From the NCBI RefSeq assembly GCF_910592395.1, contig NC_088324.1, positions 2,914,001 to 2,978,000 on the forward strand: 64,000 bases of DNA, read 5' to 3'. Positions 49,064 through 61,100 of this stretch are shown here, in pieces. A program made the position numbers and the translations under genes. The first letter of the stretch is position 1, and each line of letters starts with the position of its first letter. The notes beneath the pieces were generated by a model. The model had not been told where the DNA came from, made no database searches, and worked only from the letters and a program-made list of their open reading frames with translations. The DNA comes from Lineus longissimus (Eukaryota; Nemertea; Pilidiophora; Heteronemertea; Lineidae).

Positions 49064-49285
49064 GTAAGCGCATCATGTCGTACTTTTAACTCGAGACGAA
49101 AATATTCTTTATATTATATACTGATGTTTATTAACACCGTAAAAGACTGAAAATATACAAGATGAAAGTATCCTCAGTACAATTATATCTAAGACTACTT
49201 CTTTGTTGAAACAGAAATAAACAGATACATGTATATGAATTGAAAACACAAGTGGTGTCAGTATAAGAAACATGATGACTCAGCC
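49064..49285 (+). repeat. Plus-strand BEL LTR piece with primer-binding-like site (inverted copy)
   Basis: TGTAAGCGCATC...GAAAACACA, then AGTGGTGTCAG and the first codons ATGATGACTCAG, match the reverse complement of 55988-56210. It therefore holds the downstream half of an LTR, the leader and gag start, in the opposite orientation to the element at 49649-56434. Sequence to 49648 is unrelated. Confidence 0.8.
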
Positions 49286-49876
49286 TGGTTGTGATTTTAG
49301 GAGTACCAAGCACACACATATAATGCACACATGAATGCATGCAACAGTAGCTACACAGGCATCACAAAGGCACAAATGTACATCTAAATCCTTATCAAAC
49401 ATAAACATTGGAATATATACCATGCATGTGTTGTAACCTCACTAGTTGAGGAAACTGTTAATACAGAACAGCATGTAGCTGCAGGAAATATATATGGATA
49501 TGTATATGTGTATCATATGATAAGTTCACAAATCTAACAGAGACAAAGGAAACCCAGCATGGTTAAGAGAAAACTATGATGTTAACCATCATCTATTGGA
49601 AATAATATAATCTATAGAATTTATAAATATTGATAATTGTACATACCATGTTTTGCCTCTAGAATTTCACATGATGCCTTAGATTTTGATACATACAAAT
49701 TGTAGGAAAATAGGTACAGTATTTATCAGTGTGCTTGTCTCCAAGAAAAGGCCTAGCTCTTGTTTACATTCTGTGGTACTTGGGGTCAGCTATATAGCAT
49801 GCACGAAAATGATTCTAGCTATGCTAGAGCAGGGGTTGAAACGGTAGAAAGGTTGTTGAGTCCGATGGTTGCTACA

Positions 49877-50150
49877 CTCCCGCCCAAAATCACCCATGAT
49901 TTGACCCATGAAAATAAAATCCGACTATTAACCCCAACGACTTGACTAAGAAAAGTGGTGGGAGAAATATCTCTAACGCTACTTGCTAATGATTAAACTA
50001 TGAAAAACTGGACTTCATATATACATGGATAGATATGATATAATCATGTGATCGCAGCAAATCTTCTGATTAAGAAGAAATAGGTAAGTTAATTATTAAG
50101 CGAAATAATTTTGTACTGAATCGCTTCCGTGCGTCACTATAGCTGTGCAA
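49877..50150. other. 3' untranslated part of the BEL/Pao element
   Basis: CTCCCGCCC at 49877 is the reverse of a polypurine tract next to the LTR; CTCCCGCCC and GTGGTGGGAG (about 49964) could pair. No gene. Confidence 0.5.
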
Positions 50151-53100
50151 CTATACCAGCACAGTCAGTTTGTGGATTGGTCGATCAAGGAATTTAGCTT
50201 TTCGCAGACGTCTGCCATCCTTTGTGATCTCAGTCGTTCCGATGCGAAGCTTTACCTTTCTGACCAGGCCATCCTTGTCTGTCGTTCTCTCTTCTACCAT
50301 TGCCAGGCTCCAGTGACAACGGGGTTGGTCACTGTCGTGGAGAATGACGATGTCTCCGATCTGAACAGATCGTTGAGTTTTCTGCCACTTTTGGCGTTGT
50401 TGTATATTTCTCAGATATTCGTTCTTCCAACGAGTCCATAACTCATTTGCTAGGGTTTGAACTCTGCGCCATGGTTTGCGAGCAGAGAGGTCCTCAGGCT
50501 CAAAGTTGCCAGGTGGCGGCAACACTACACTGGACTTCATCGTCAGGAGATGATTAGGTGTGATTGGACATGGTTCTGTTGGATCTCCAATAGTGAGTGT
50601 AGAAAGCGGTCTGCTGCTGACTCTGGCCATGACTTCGTAGAAAAAGGTACGCAGTGATGAAGTATCAATACGAGAATGTGCTCTTGCTAGCACAGTATTC
50701 AGGACATTTCTTACTGTCCGTATCTGTCGCTCCCACACGCCTCCCATGTGACTTGCTTCTGGGGGGTTCATGGTAAACTCACATTGATCACGTAGCATCA
50801 ATTTCACCTTCTCACTGTCAATTTCCTGCAGGGCCTTCTTCAACTCTTGGCTTGCACCAACAAAGTTAGTGCCTTGATCACATCTTATCGTGCTGACTTT
50901 CCCTCTGATGGCTATCAAGCAGCGCAAAGCATTGATGAAAGCATCGGTGGTCATGTCATCTAAGAGTTCGAGATGTACGGCACATGATAATAAACATGTG
51001 TACAAAAGACCATATCACTTTATTTCCTTAGTGCGCTCCTTGACGAGAAATGGCCCGAAGCAATCGACACCACAATGGGTGAATGGCGGTGAAGGTTCTA
51101 GTCCGTCTTCTGGTAGATCAGCCATTTTCTGAGATTGAGCTCTTCCTCCGTTTGCAAGTCACACATTTGAAAAGGTAGTAGGAAACTGCTGCGCTGCAGC
51201 CAATAATCCAGATTCCTTGTGATTTGAGCTGATTCATTGTCATCCCACGCCCTTGGTGTGCTATCTTGTCATGGCTATCTCTGATGATCAGTAGTGTGAC
51301 ATGACTTCTCTTTGGCAGGATCAGGGGATGCTTTATCTCTTGAGGGCAGGATGATCGTCTCATTCTGCCGCCTACTCGCAGGAGGCCCTCTTTATCTAAG
51401 AAGGGGTCCAAGTTGGATAATTTGCTGCCTTTCTTAAGCCTTCCGTCTTACTCAATGTCTTCAATGTCGTCTCTAAAAGAGTCTCTTTAGACCATGCATA
51501 TGATTGTTCTTGTCGCTCCGTCGCGAGCGTGTGGGGGTTTAATCTCAGCTTCCAGAGATTTCCTTGCACAGCACTTTAGGAGTACAGAGACCGCGGACTG
51601 CAGTCTAGACCAATCAGAGTACTTGGTGAATTTATCTTGGAGGGCAGTTTTCTCTATCGCTCCAGTGGCCAAGACCTGGACCCTTTTGACTTTCGGGTCG
51701 TCTGATGTGATGAGCAGTGAACTGGTACTTTCACCAGGGATATCTTCTTTCCACAGAAATGGTGGTCCTTGGAACCAATTGGAGGTCGTCAGCTCATTGG
51801 CTTTTAAGCCTCTGGAAGCAAAATCTGCCGGATTCTCGTTTGTCGACACATACCTCCATTGGTCTGGGCTTGATGATTCATGGATCCGCTGGATTCTATT
51901 TGCCACAAAGATGTGAAACCTACGGGCTTCATTTTTTATATATCTGAGGACAACCTTGGAGTATGTCCAAAAAATGTTCTTCAGCCCAGAGTTGGCCAGT
52001 TCATGGTTCACTGACACCACTGCAGCCTGCAGCTCTAACCTAGTTATTGTAACCGTTTTAAGTGGGGCTACACGAGCTTTCGCCATCACAAAGGAGCAGT
52101 AAACCTGGCCCTGCATGTCTACTTGCCTCAAATATGAGCACTGTCCGTATCCTGAGAGGGATGCGTCTGAAAAGTGATGTAGCTCAGCAAACTTGACAGT
52201 ACCAAATTCAGGGGGCTTGTAGCATCTTTGGATATTGAGGTTGCTGAGGTTGTGAAGGTCCTGCCTCCAGTCCTCCCACTGTGGTCTTAGTTCATCGGGT
52301 AGTGGCTGGTGCCAGTCGGTGTTGTTTCTGCAAAGTTGCTGGAGGATCATTTTTCCTCGCAGAATGAGTGGCGCCAGAAATCCCAGGGGGTCGAATACAG
52401 ATGAAACCATTGACAAGATCCCACGACGTGTAAGGGGTTGATCTTGAATTGCGATTCTGAACTGAAAGGCATCGGATTCAGCACTCCACTGGATTCCTAG
52501 GGCTCACTCAATGGGCAATGGATATAATGTTAGGTCAAGTTTCATCAGGTATTTTGCTCGTTCCCAAACAGGGATGGAATCCAGCACTTCCCGGCTGTTA
52601 GACGTGAACTTGTGCAGCCTGAGCTTACCCTTGGCGCAGATCTGTCTTGCCTGATCAACCAATTTGATGGCAGCTGTTGTCTCTTCAAAGCTTGCCAGGC
52701 CATCGTCCATATAGAAATCTTGCGATATGAACTTGGAAGCCTCAAGTCCGATGTCTTGGTAAATATTGGCGATGTACTTTATGCCATATATGGCGCAGCC
52801 TGGTGATGATGCAGCATCAAATAGGTGTACATTCATCCGATACTCTGACGGTTCTGTGTTGAGGTTTCCTCCTTCCCACCACAAGAAATGGAGATAATTT
52901 CTATCCTCTTGGCGAACTTTGAAGGAATGAATCATCCGCTCAATATCGCACATGGCAGCGATGCGTCCTTTCCGGAAGCGGTACAAAACCCCAAGGAGAG
53001 TGTTCATTTGGTCAGGGCCTTGGAGCAGATAATCATTGAGACTCGTGCCACGGAATTTTGCTGCACAGTCGAAGACAATTCGTATCTTCTCTGGCTTCTT

Positions 53101-56012
53101 TGGGTGGTACACCCCATGGTGTGGGATATACCACTTTTAAGTAAAACGTCATTGTCTTGAATATTTGGAACTTTTTCGACCTCCACCTTCAAAATGATGT
53201 CTTCCATGAATGTTTGGTAATCCTTGAAATATTTGGAATCCTTCATAAACTTCCTGCGGATGTGTTCAAGACGGATTTTGGCCAACGACTTGTTGTCAGG
53301 AAGATTTGGCTTGTCCTTCTTGAATGGCAGGGACATCGTTACGTAACCATCCTCTGATTGGTGCGTCGCTGAGTTTAGGATGTCTAAGAATCGAATATCT
53401 TCTTGTGAAACTTTCTTCCCATCAACCTTCTTCTCATGGAAGTCTGACTCCAAAATGTCTCTTATTTCTTCGGCTTTCAATTTTCCTTCTTTGACATTTG
53501 TCCTGAGAACAAAATGTGCTTCTGAGAGTAAGCCAATGGGTGTTTGAAGGTTTGTTGGAACTTTTCTTGAAACAGTGAGGCAGGTCAGACCTATGGCATC
53601 TCCTGAATCCTCTCTCGGGGTGACACCACCCACAATGCTCCATCCCAAATCAGTCTGAATTGCGAAGGGTTCGAATCCCTTACCTGTGATGGCTCGCCTT
53701 GGCGCTAACGCCTGTAGGCAGTTGTAGCCGATCAATAGACCAACCTCGCAGTCGAACAGTGGCGGGATTCTCTCCTGAATCTCTCCCATGTGAGACCACC
53801 GTCAGGCGGTTTCTCTGGTCGGAATGTGGGATCTTTCCATTGGGATGAAGTCCTGGGAATACGTAGGAGGTAGGTTTATCCTAATGCTGGATTCATATCC
53901 CCTTACAACAAGACCCCGACACTTTCTGCAGGGAATTGTTTTGTCCTTTGACGTCATCGTGGTCAGCTTTAACTCCACTGGGGTAGAGTGTCAGCGAACC
54001 ACTTCTTGGCTTTTGTAAAGGGAGTCTGCTGTGTCACCAAGGACAAACGTCGTGTCAGATTGTGAATCCAAAAGAGCATAAACCAGATGCTCCTCATCTG
54101 GGGAAGACCGGTCGGCAATACACACTGGATCTACCATGGATGACATGGAATCTATGTTGTTACTTGAAAGTCCACAAACATTTCTTGCTCCTGTCGCCTC
54201 AGTTGTACATGGGTTAGGAGATTTCTTAGTTGTACCTTCTTTGGTTGGAGTTGAACTCGGCTTTTTAAAGTTTCTTTCTTCATGGAGGCTGGTAGGGTGT
54301 TTGCCCTTGCATGCTTTGCACACACTCCTCTGCTTGCAAAATTTTGCCTGGTGGCCGTGGCCTAGGCAACCAAAACAGAGTTCCTTGCTCTTGACAAATT
54401 CTTGCCTCTCCATGAGGGGTTTTCCTGCCAGTGTCTTGCATTCTTGAACCTGATGATTATCTCTTCTGCAAAAGGCACACTTTGCCTTCCCAGGGCCTTC
54501 CTCTCGCCCACCTGTTGTGAAAGTTATCGCCCCAGCGCTTCTGGTCGGCTTGTCTCGTTCTTTCTCGGAGTTGCCTCGCAGGGAAGTGAGAGAGGTGATA
54601 GGGTCACAAGCAATGGTTGCCTCATCCTTGACAAACTTCACAAATTCACTAAAGCGTGGGAACGAGTCGGTCGGGCCCTTCAATCTTGCAACTACACGGC
54701 CCCATCTCCCAGCAAGCCAGTCGGGAAGTTTTTGCAGGAGTCTTCTGTTTTCTCGACAATCATTTAGAACCTCAAGTCCTCTTATGTCTGCCATAGATGT
54801 TTGACATTGTTGAAGAAAATCAGCAAACTGTCTGAGACCCTTGCTGTCCTTAGGACCAATCTTTGGCCAGGCATCTAATTTATAAATAACTAAATAAAAT
54901 AAAGATAGAATTTGTAAAGCGTCTTTCCAGGTCACCCTGCTCAAAGCCCTACCTCCTCTATTTTTTGAAGTGAAGATTGAACAAGTGTGTTTTAAAGAAG
55001 GGATTTGAATTGGGTGAGGGTCTCAGCAGATGTAATTGCTTTGGGGAGTCGATTCCAGAGATAAGGGGTAGCCACGGAGAAACTGCGATCCCCGTACTTT
55101 GATTTTGAGCGAGGTACAAGGAGACACTTTGAACAGGATGACCTGGTAAGGCGCCCACCTTCGTTACGCTGGAAAAGTGAAGACAGATTGCCTCGAAACG
55201 CTTCAGTGATCATAAACGGGTTGCCACATCGATGTTCAAGTGTCTCTTGGCTTTCTCAAATGCATTTTCTGTATTAAGGAGAAAATACCCGTTTACAGCT
55301 TCCTTGGCAGGGCCACCGACATACTTCTTTAAGTAATGTATTCTTTCCTGACCTGGAATACCTCTACTCTCTATCAAAGCTGAAAATAAAGCTTTCCTAT
55401 CTGGGTATAATAAGGCATCCCCGTTGAAGACTTGTGGCTCCGGGACTGGTAAGCGACTTAACGTAACAGAGGCTGCAAGGGCTTCAGCAAACATCATTAT
55501 GTCATTCCCAGTTGCTGGCGGGTGCTATACAGGAGCGGTGGGGTTCATGGAAGAAGACGTCGTCAGCCTGTCGTTAACTCTTGGAATACTTTCTGTCTTC
55601 ATTCTGTGGTGTGGGAATTTCGGGAACCTTTTGCTCCTGAAACTGAAATGCAGTCTCTATTTTGGACTGTGACACTGATGGTACGCCTACATACTTACCA
55701 TTCTTTGACAAGCTTGTGTCTGCTCTTCTCTCACTCTGTTCTTTCCTGAAATTTACTGTGTTATTTATCTTCAGACTCTGTCTGCTTCTGGCTTTGCTCC
55801 CTCTATATTCTCTCTCTTCCTCTTCAAAGACCCTAAGTTTGGCTTCTTCAATTCTTAGTTTCTTCGCTGTTTTCTGTTGCTCTATTTCACGACGTTTTCG
55901 TGCAATTTCAGCATCTATTTCCAGCCGCCTGGCCTTCTCATCTGCTTCTCTTCGGGCAGTTTTGACTGCTTGTTCAGCTTCTTCAACTGAGTCATCATGT
56001 TTCTTATACTGA
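50151..56012 (-). pseudogene. BEL/Pao gag-pol polyprotein (multiple frameshifts)
   Basis: Gag: coiled-coil start near 56005-55680 (EEAEQAVKTARREADEKARRLE type), then 55497-55210 (PEPQVFNGDALLYPDRKALFSALI), then 54880-53991 with zinc knuckles CAFCRRDNHQVQEC and CFGCLGHGHQAKFC and the start of a protease-like AIDSQSD-type region (ALLDSQSDTTFVLGD). Pol: 53789-53004 (ALAPRRAI..DLGWSIVGG), reverse transcriptase 53112-52504 ([34 protein letters not shown]), RNase H-like 52416-51487 and integrase 51411-50151 (SHVTLLIIRDSHDKIAHQG, TIRCDQGTNFVGA, PPEASHMGGVWERQI). Stops and frameshifts throughout. Confidence 0.82.
54882..55195 (-). mobile_element. 5'-truncated LINE tail inserted in gag
   Basis: Minus strand encodes KYGDRSFSVATPYLWNRLPKAI..LTQFKSLL, the C-terminus of LINE reverse transcriptase proteins, followed by an AT-rich tail (TTATTTTATTTAGTTATTTA). 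Gag homology GNPFMITEAFR ends at its 5' side and KLDAWPKI resumes at its 3' side. A relative of the LINE at 58931-60860. Confidence 0.75.
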
Positions 56013-56434
56013 CACCACTTGTGTTTTCAATAGTTCATATACATATATCTGTTTATTTCTGTTTCAACTAAGAAGTAGTCTTAGATATAATTGTACTGAG
56101 GATACTTTCATCTTGTATATTTTCAGTCTTTTACGGTGTTAATAAACATCAGTATATCATATAAAGAATATTTTCGTCTCGAGTTAAAAGTACGACACGA
56201 TGCGCTTACAGTAAAAGACATGTTTTGCCTCTAGAATTTCACATGATGCCTTAGATTTCGATTGATACAAATTGTAGGAAAAAATAGGTATTACTTTGTG
56301 TGCTTGTCTCCAAGAAAAGGGATAGCTCTTGTTTACATTATGTGGTACTTGGGGTCAGCTAGATAGCATGCACGAAAAAATGATGAGCAGGGGTTGAAAC
56401 TGTAGAAAGGTTTGTGAGTCCAATGGTTGCTACA

Positions 56435-57640
56435 GAAAGCATTTCAAATTGATACCTCCCTGTCGGTGTTGAATGTCTTACCAAAACTTATCCGGTGGAG
56501 CTAAAATGTTGGCCAAAACCTCGGCCCCGTATCGCTTTTGGTCTGACCAAGGGAACATATGGTTTCATATGTTTCAACATCAAATATGTTGAACATCAAA
56601 TATGTTAGAAAACGGCTCATTTTCCAATCGATGAGTTTGTTTTGGCACACATAAGTGCAAATTGGTGTGAGGTATTCCGTTCCGATATCGTTGAACACGC
56701 AATTTGGCTGAAACCTTACAAACATTTATGATGTGTACGTCAATATTTGAGCCACCTCATGAGAAACAATTTGCAGTGTATTTTGCGATTAATTACAACC
56801 TGATTATCGATTTTTTATAAAAAATTGTAAACAGATGAGAGTGCATGCAGCTTGATTGTGGTTTGATTATTGTTATACAGTATTTGGCAATCGCATTTTC
56901 CTAATATAAATTCTTAGATCGTTCTCATCAATATAATACAATATTGTGTGTATTTGTAACCAGATAAATCATATGTGTACCTCATGTCGGAGTAAATATT
57001 TTTCGTTGAATTTTGGTCGTGCCATCCTTGTTTTGCACCTCAGCTCAGTTTGTAGCCGAATTAAGAATTACTTCATGATGGTTTCCAGTTAATTTCCCGA
57101 GAGAGCTGTGGGATCGAAGGAAACTTACCGAGACCCGACTGTTTGTTTGAAAGACTATGGTTATACATGGCTTTTTTATTTACATGCATAATAGAGTGTT
57201 TTAACGGTCAGTCATGTGGGAGGGCAGAACAATGATTTGACGTGCATGACTGAATTGAATCAAATGCTGTTTTGGTCATTTTGGGCTAGCTTTCTTTTGG
57301 CAGGGGATGACGTCACGTGAAACCACTCTATAGATAAAGTAAACAGATTGATGTTACTATAATGAACAACAACACGAGTTCGGAGAAGAAGAAAAAAAGA
57401 AGTATCATTATGTTTGTATGCAGTACTTACCCAATACATGTATTTATATAGAAAGAAACGAACATTAAGCATGGCATTACCTACTATTGTCAAACGCACA
57501 TACATAATGCACAAACATAACGAAAGCTTAAAGAAATCAAACCACACAAAAGACAATTACACTCTATTCAACCGTATGATAAATAATGTATTTGCATCAA
57601 GGGAATCGACAATCTTCACCAAGTCGTAGCCTACTACCCA
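56435..57640. other. AT-rich region with no supported gene
   Basis: Some AT-rich stretches and short open frames on both strands without protein features. No repeats recognised. Confidence 0.4.
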
Positions 57641-57645
57641 ACGTG

Positions 57646-57881
57646 GGATTCGGACGGTGTCAGCAAGGCACTGTCCACTATAGTTACCATAGCGCTAGCA
57701 GACGACAACAACACATCTGAATGCTACACAACACAGCACATATTGCACATATCCACGTCGAGTGTCATAGAACAGGACATATTCGCAGTTGAATCTGCCT
57801 GTGTTATCGGATTTGTTGTTCTCGTCTGCTAGCGCTGCATTTTGACCATAGTGGAGAGTGCCTTGCTGATTGTCCGAATCC
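57646..57881. repeat. Foldback element with about 70-bp arms
   Basis: GGATTCGGAC..TCAGCAAGGCACT at 57646-57690 and AGCGCTAGCAGACGA at about 57692-57706 are mirrored at 57815-57881 (TCGTCTGCTAGCGCT ... AGTGCCTTGCTGA .. GTCCGAATCC). The centre is unrelated sequence of about 100 bases. A small inverted-repeat transposon; no clear duplication. Confidence 0.8.
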
Positions 57882-58157
57882 TAACACTGATACCATTAGA
57901 CCCACGGGTTGCGCTGATCGGCCACTGCTGGTGGACCTGATTTTAAACGATTTTTTTTTATCTGCGACGGGATTCTGTCGTGGTGCAATCTTCGCCTCTG
58001 AATAAAGTGATAAGATATTCGAAAGGACGCAAAAAAACTTGCTTTCATATGAGTTATTTTAGAATTAATCTGGAAATATTCACCGTGGGGCAGAACATAT
58101 GTTTTATTTTCCACAGTCACACGTCGAACAAAACTTGTATTGTATTATTCTTTTCAG

Positions 58158-61100
58158 GTGCTAACTTGGCGCGCGGTGGGCCTGCCACGCAGAGTTCAAT
58201 TTGGTGCGGTGCCGGGCCAAATCGTGCTGTAGATGGGAATAGAAATCCAAGCCACTACTTAGGGTCATGCAGCCACACGGACAATAACGTGAACCCCTGG
58301 TGGTCTGTTGACCTGGGCACGGAGGTGTCAGTCAGGACAGTCATAATCGTCAACCGATTGACAATTAGTGAGTGAATGTTCATAACATCTGCACTGCAAT
58401 TGAAGACTGTAATATCTCACACCAAGAATAAATGAGAGAGAAATCCATACTTACGCAGACTAGTAGGAAGTCTTTACCGAATTCTTAATGGTTTCTGTAA
58501 CTTTTCCTGAATTATCCGACAAAAGTCCAACATTGTCCGACCTTTCCCTGAAAGGTCGGATTTAAAAAAAAATGAAAAATACCAGGGCTTCCCAAAATAG
58601 GACAATAAAGATCAAAGGCCTATGTTGAATGGGGTTAATGAGGTGTGAATCAAACACTCTGAGTGACCCATAATGAGAATTCGAATTAGCTGACTGATTT
58701 AGGGACTATGTGAATGTTTAGCTCGTACATCATTAACGTATTCATCAATGGATTTTGATCATAAACGCCCTATTTTTGGACACACGTCATTCCTAAATCT
58801 GACTTTCAGGGGAAAGTCGGACTATGTCGGATTTGGTCGGATAAATCAGGAAAAAGTTAGAGAAACCGTTAATAAGAATTCGGAAAAAACCTCCTACTAA
58901 TTTCAGTAGCGATTCTTAAATACTGTGCCGGTTGAATAATAATAATAATAATAAAACGATATTTGTATGGCGCCGCTCATGTATATATCGCGGCGCCTCA
59001 CAGAGATAAAAATAAATAGGCCTAGATACATTACTTAAAAACGTTACGTAAAAGTTATTAATACATATTATAAAATGATTTGAAAAGGTGGGTCTTCAGA
59101 CTCTTCCTGAAAGCTGGCAGCGAGCTGGCAGATTTTATTGCCAGAGAGAGATCGTTCCAGAGCCTTGGGGCTGCAACTGAGAAGGAACGATCTCCAATGG
59201 TATGCCTAGTGCGTGGTACTGCCAGCTTCAGGGAGTCTGAAGACCATAGTGATCTGGTTGGAGTATAAAATTCAAGTTTTAGACAAAATGGTGTAAGTGA
59301 AGAAGTTAACAAAGTCATTGCAGATCTGCTTCTCACTGTCGTGGTCGGGTAGCGAGCACCCAGACGTGTTGAGCAGGTGCTTGAGTACCCTGAATATCAC
59401 GTTCTTGTCTCCACTCTGCAGGCGATCTTTATAGTACGTGGCCTTGGCTTTCTCGACACAGCGATTTACACAGTCTCTCGCCTGAATGAAGATTTCCTTG
59501 TGCACAACTAGGCCTGACTTCCTCCATGCTCGTTCAGTACGACGGCGTTCCCGCCGAAGTTGATGAACTTCAGCCGTGTACCACGGTGCGCGGGTCCTAG
59601 GTTTACGTTGTCGGGAAATTATCAGTGCGTGCTCGTTTAGAAGAGTCCTTACAGCACCATTATACTGACAGAACATTGAGTCTGTGTCACTTGCAGTATC
59701 GACAGACTGCAGTTTCTCATCAAGCTGAGTAAAGAAAGTTGTTCGGTCCATTGAGCGGTAGTCCCTAGTTGTGTGTTCCGCTTTACGGCCTGTTTCGGGC
59801 TTATCCAGACGGACATCCAAGTTGATACTGTAATGGTCGGAAATAAGATGGTTCACGACTTCCACGTTACTGACAAAAGAGTCCGCTGATCGAGTGATAA
59901 GTAGGTCTAATGTATGTCCCTTTTTATGCGTGGGCCCAGTGACGCGTTGCACGAGATCGAATGAGCGAAGTAAGTCATTGAAACGGATGGTGGACGAATC
60001 CTCCAGATTGTCCATGTGAAAGTTGAAATCACCGCCGATAAGGAGTTTTCCAGGATACGAAACAAAGCTGTCAAGGAAATCAGCAAATTCCTCGAGGAAC
60101 GGAGTCACAACTGACTTCACTGGCGGGCGATAGACAACAAACACTTTCATCCTCAGAGGCGTTTTCAAAACAAGCTCGACATGCTCGAATGTGGAGAAAT
60201 TGGTAGTATTGGCCTTGGCATCACACATGATGTCGGGTGACAAGAGACCCCCAACGCCGCTACCCATGCGATCGATCCTGCCGATTCCTTTGAACACTTT
60301 ACCAGTCGCCTGTAGCTCGTTAACCTTGACAGTGTTCGTTGACTGCAGCCACGTTTCGGTGAGTAGCAGTGAGTCCGTTGCCGAGTCATCCGCATGCTCA
60401 AGAATGGTGGTTACTTTGCTTTTCACTGAACGCGCGTTTAAGAGAACACAGCGTAAGGATTTCCTGGCATTGTCCAAATTTATCTGTTTCAGGTTAGTCC
60501 AGTTCACTCCAGTTGACCCGGTATCCTAAGTCAACGTTTTAGCTTGGTGAGCATGGGTGTCTGTGGTCATCACAGGAATTTGATTGTTGATATTGGTTTG
60601 CATTGGTATTGTCCGTAATTGGTAACTGACCTGCCTTCGTTTCCTCACGCCTGCTGACGTTCTTCTGCGGCCCTTTGATCCGCATTCAGTTATAGCCAGT
60701 TCCAAGGATTGTAATCCGGCGTTGAGTGGCCCATTGAAGTGCTGGAATTCCAAGAGCTGATCCCTTGTGTACTGTATAACACACATGGTGAACGATGAAC
60801 GAGAACGATGAAACATAGTTCGTAACTCATTGCACACAAACTGAGTCCAAACAAATCACTGAAAACCTCCAAGAAGCATTGACAAAGCAGGAGCGATTTT
60901 GGAATGCTTCAGCGCACTTCAGCGCACTTCAGCGCACTTCGAACGAACGGCCAATATTACGTGTAATAGACAATGGTGCAAGAACCAGCTAAGAGCGTCT
61001 ACACACTATTTTGTGAACTCGGAAATGTGCCCTAGGGAGTAATTAAGTCAGCAGATACCGTTTTCCCTAGCAAAGTCTTATAGAACTGCCGTAGGACAGG

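Larger units (their letters stand above)
49649..56434 (-). mobile_element. BEL/Pao retrotransposon, minus strand, broken
   Basis: The 5' LTR is 56434-56020 (415 bp on the minus strand, TGTAGCAACC to AAACACA), followed by primer-binding-like AGTGGTGTCAG. The 3' LTR keeps only its first part (49876-49649), preceded by a purine tract GGGCGGGAG on the minus strand. Its remainder is missing and a similar segment is found inverted at 49064-49285. Gag and pol in between are frameshifted. A 5'-truncated LINE tail lies in gag. No target duplication recognised, consistent with a rearranged left end. Confidence 0.75.

Noticed and set aside
55662-56012. Plus-strand serine/leucine-rich frame
   Set aside because: Antisense shadow of the coiled-coil gag start on the minus strand.
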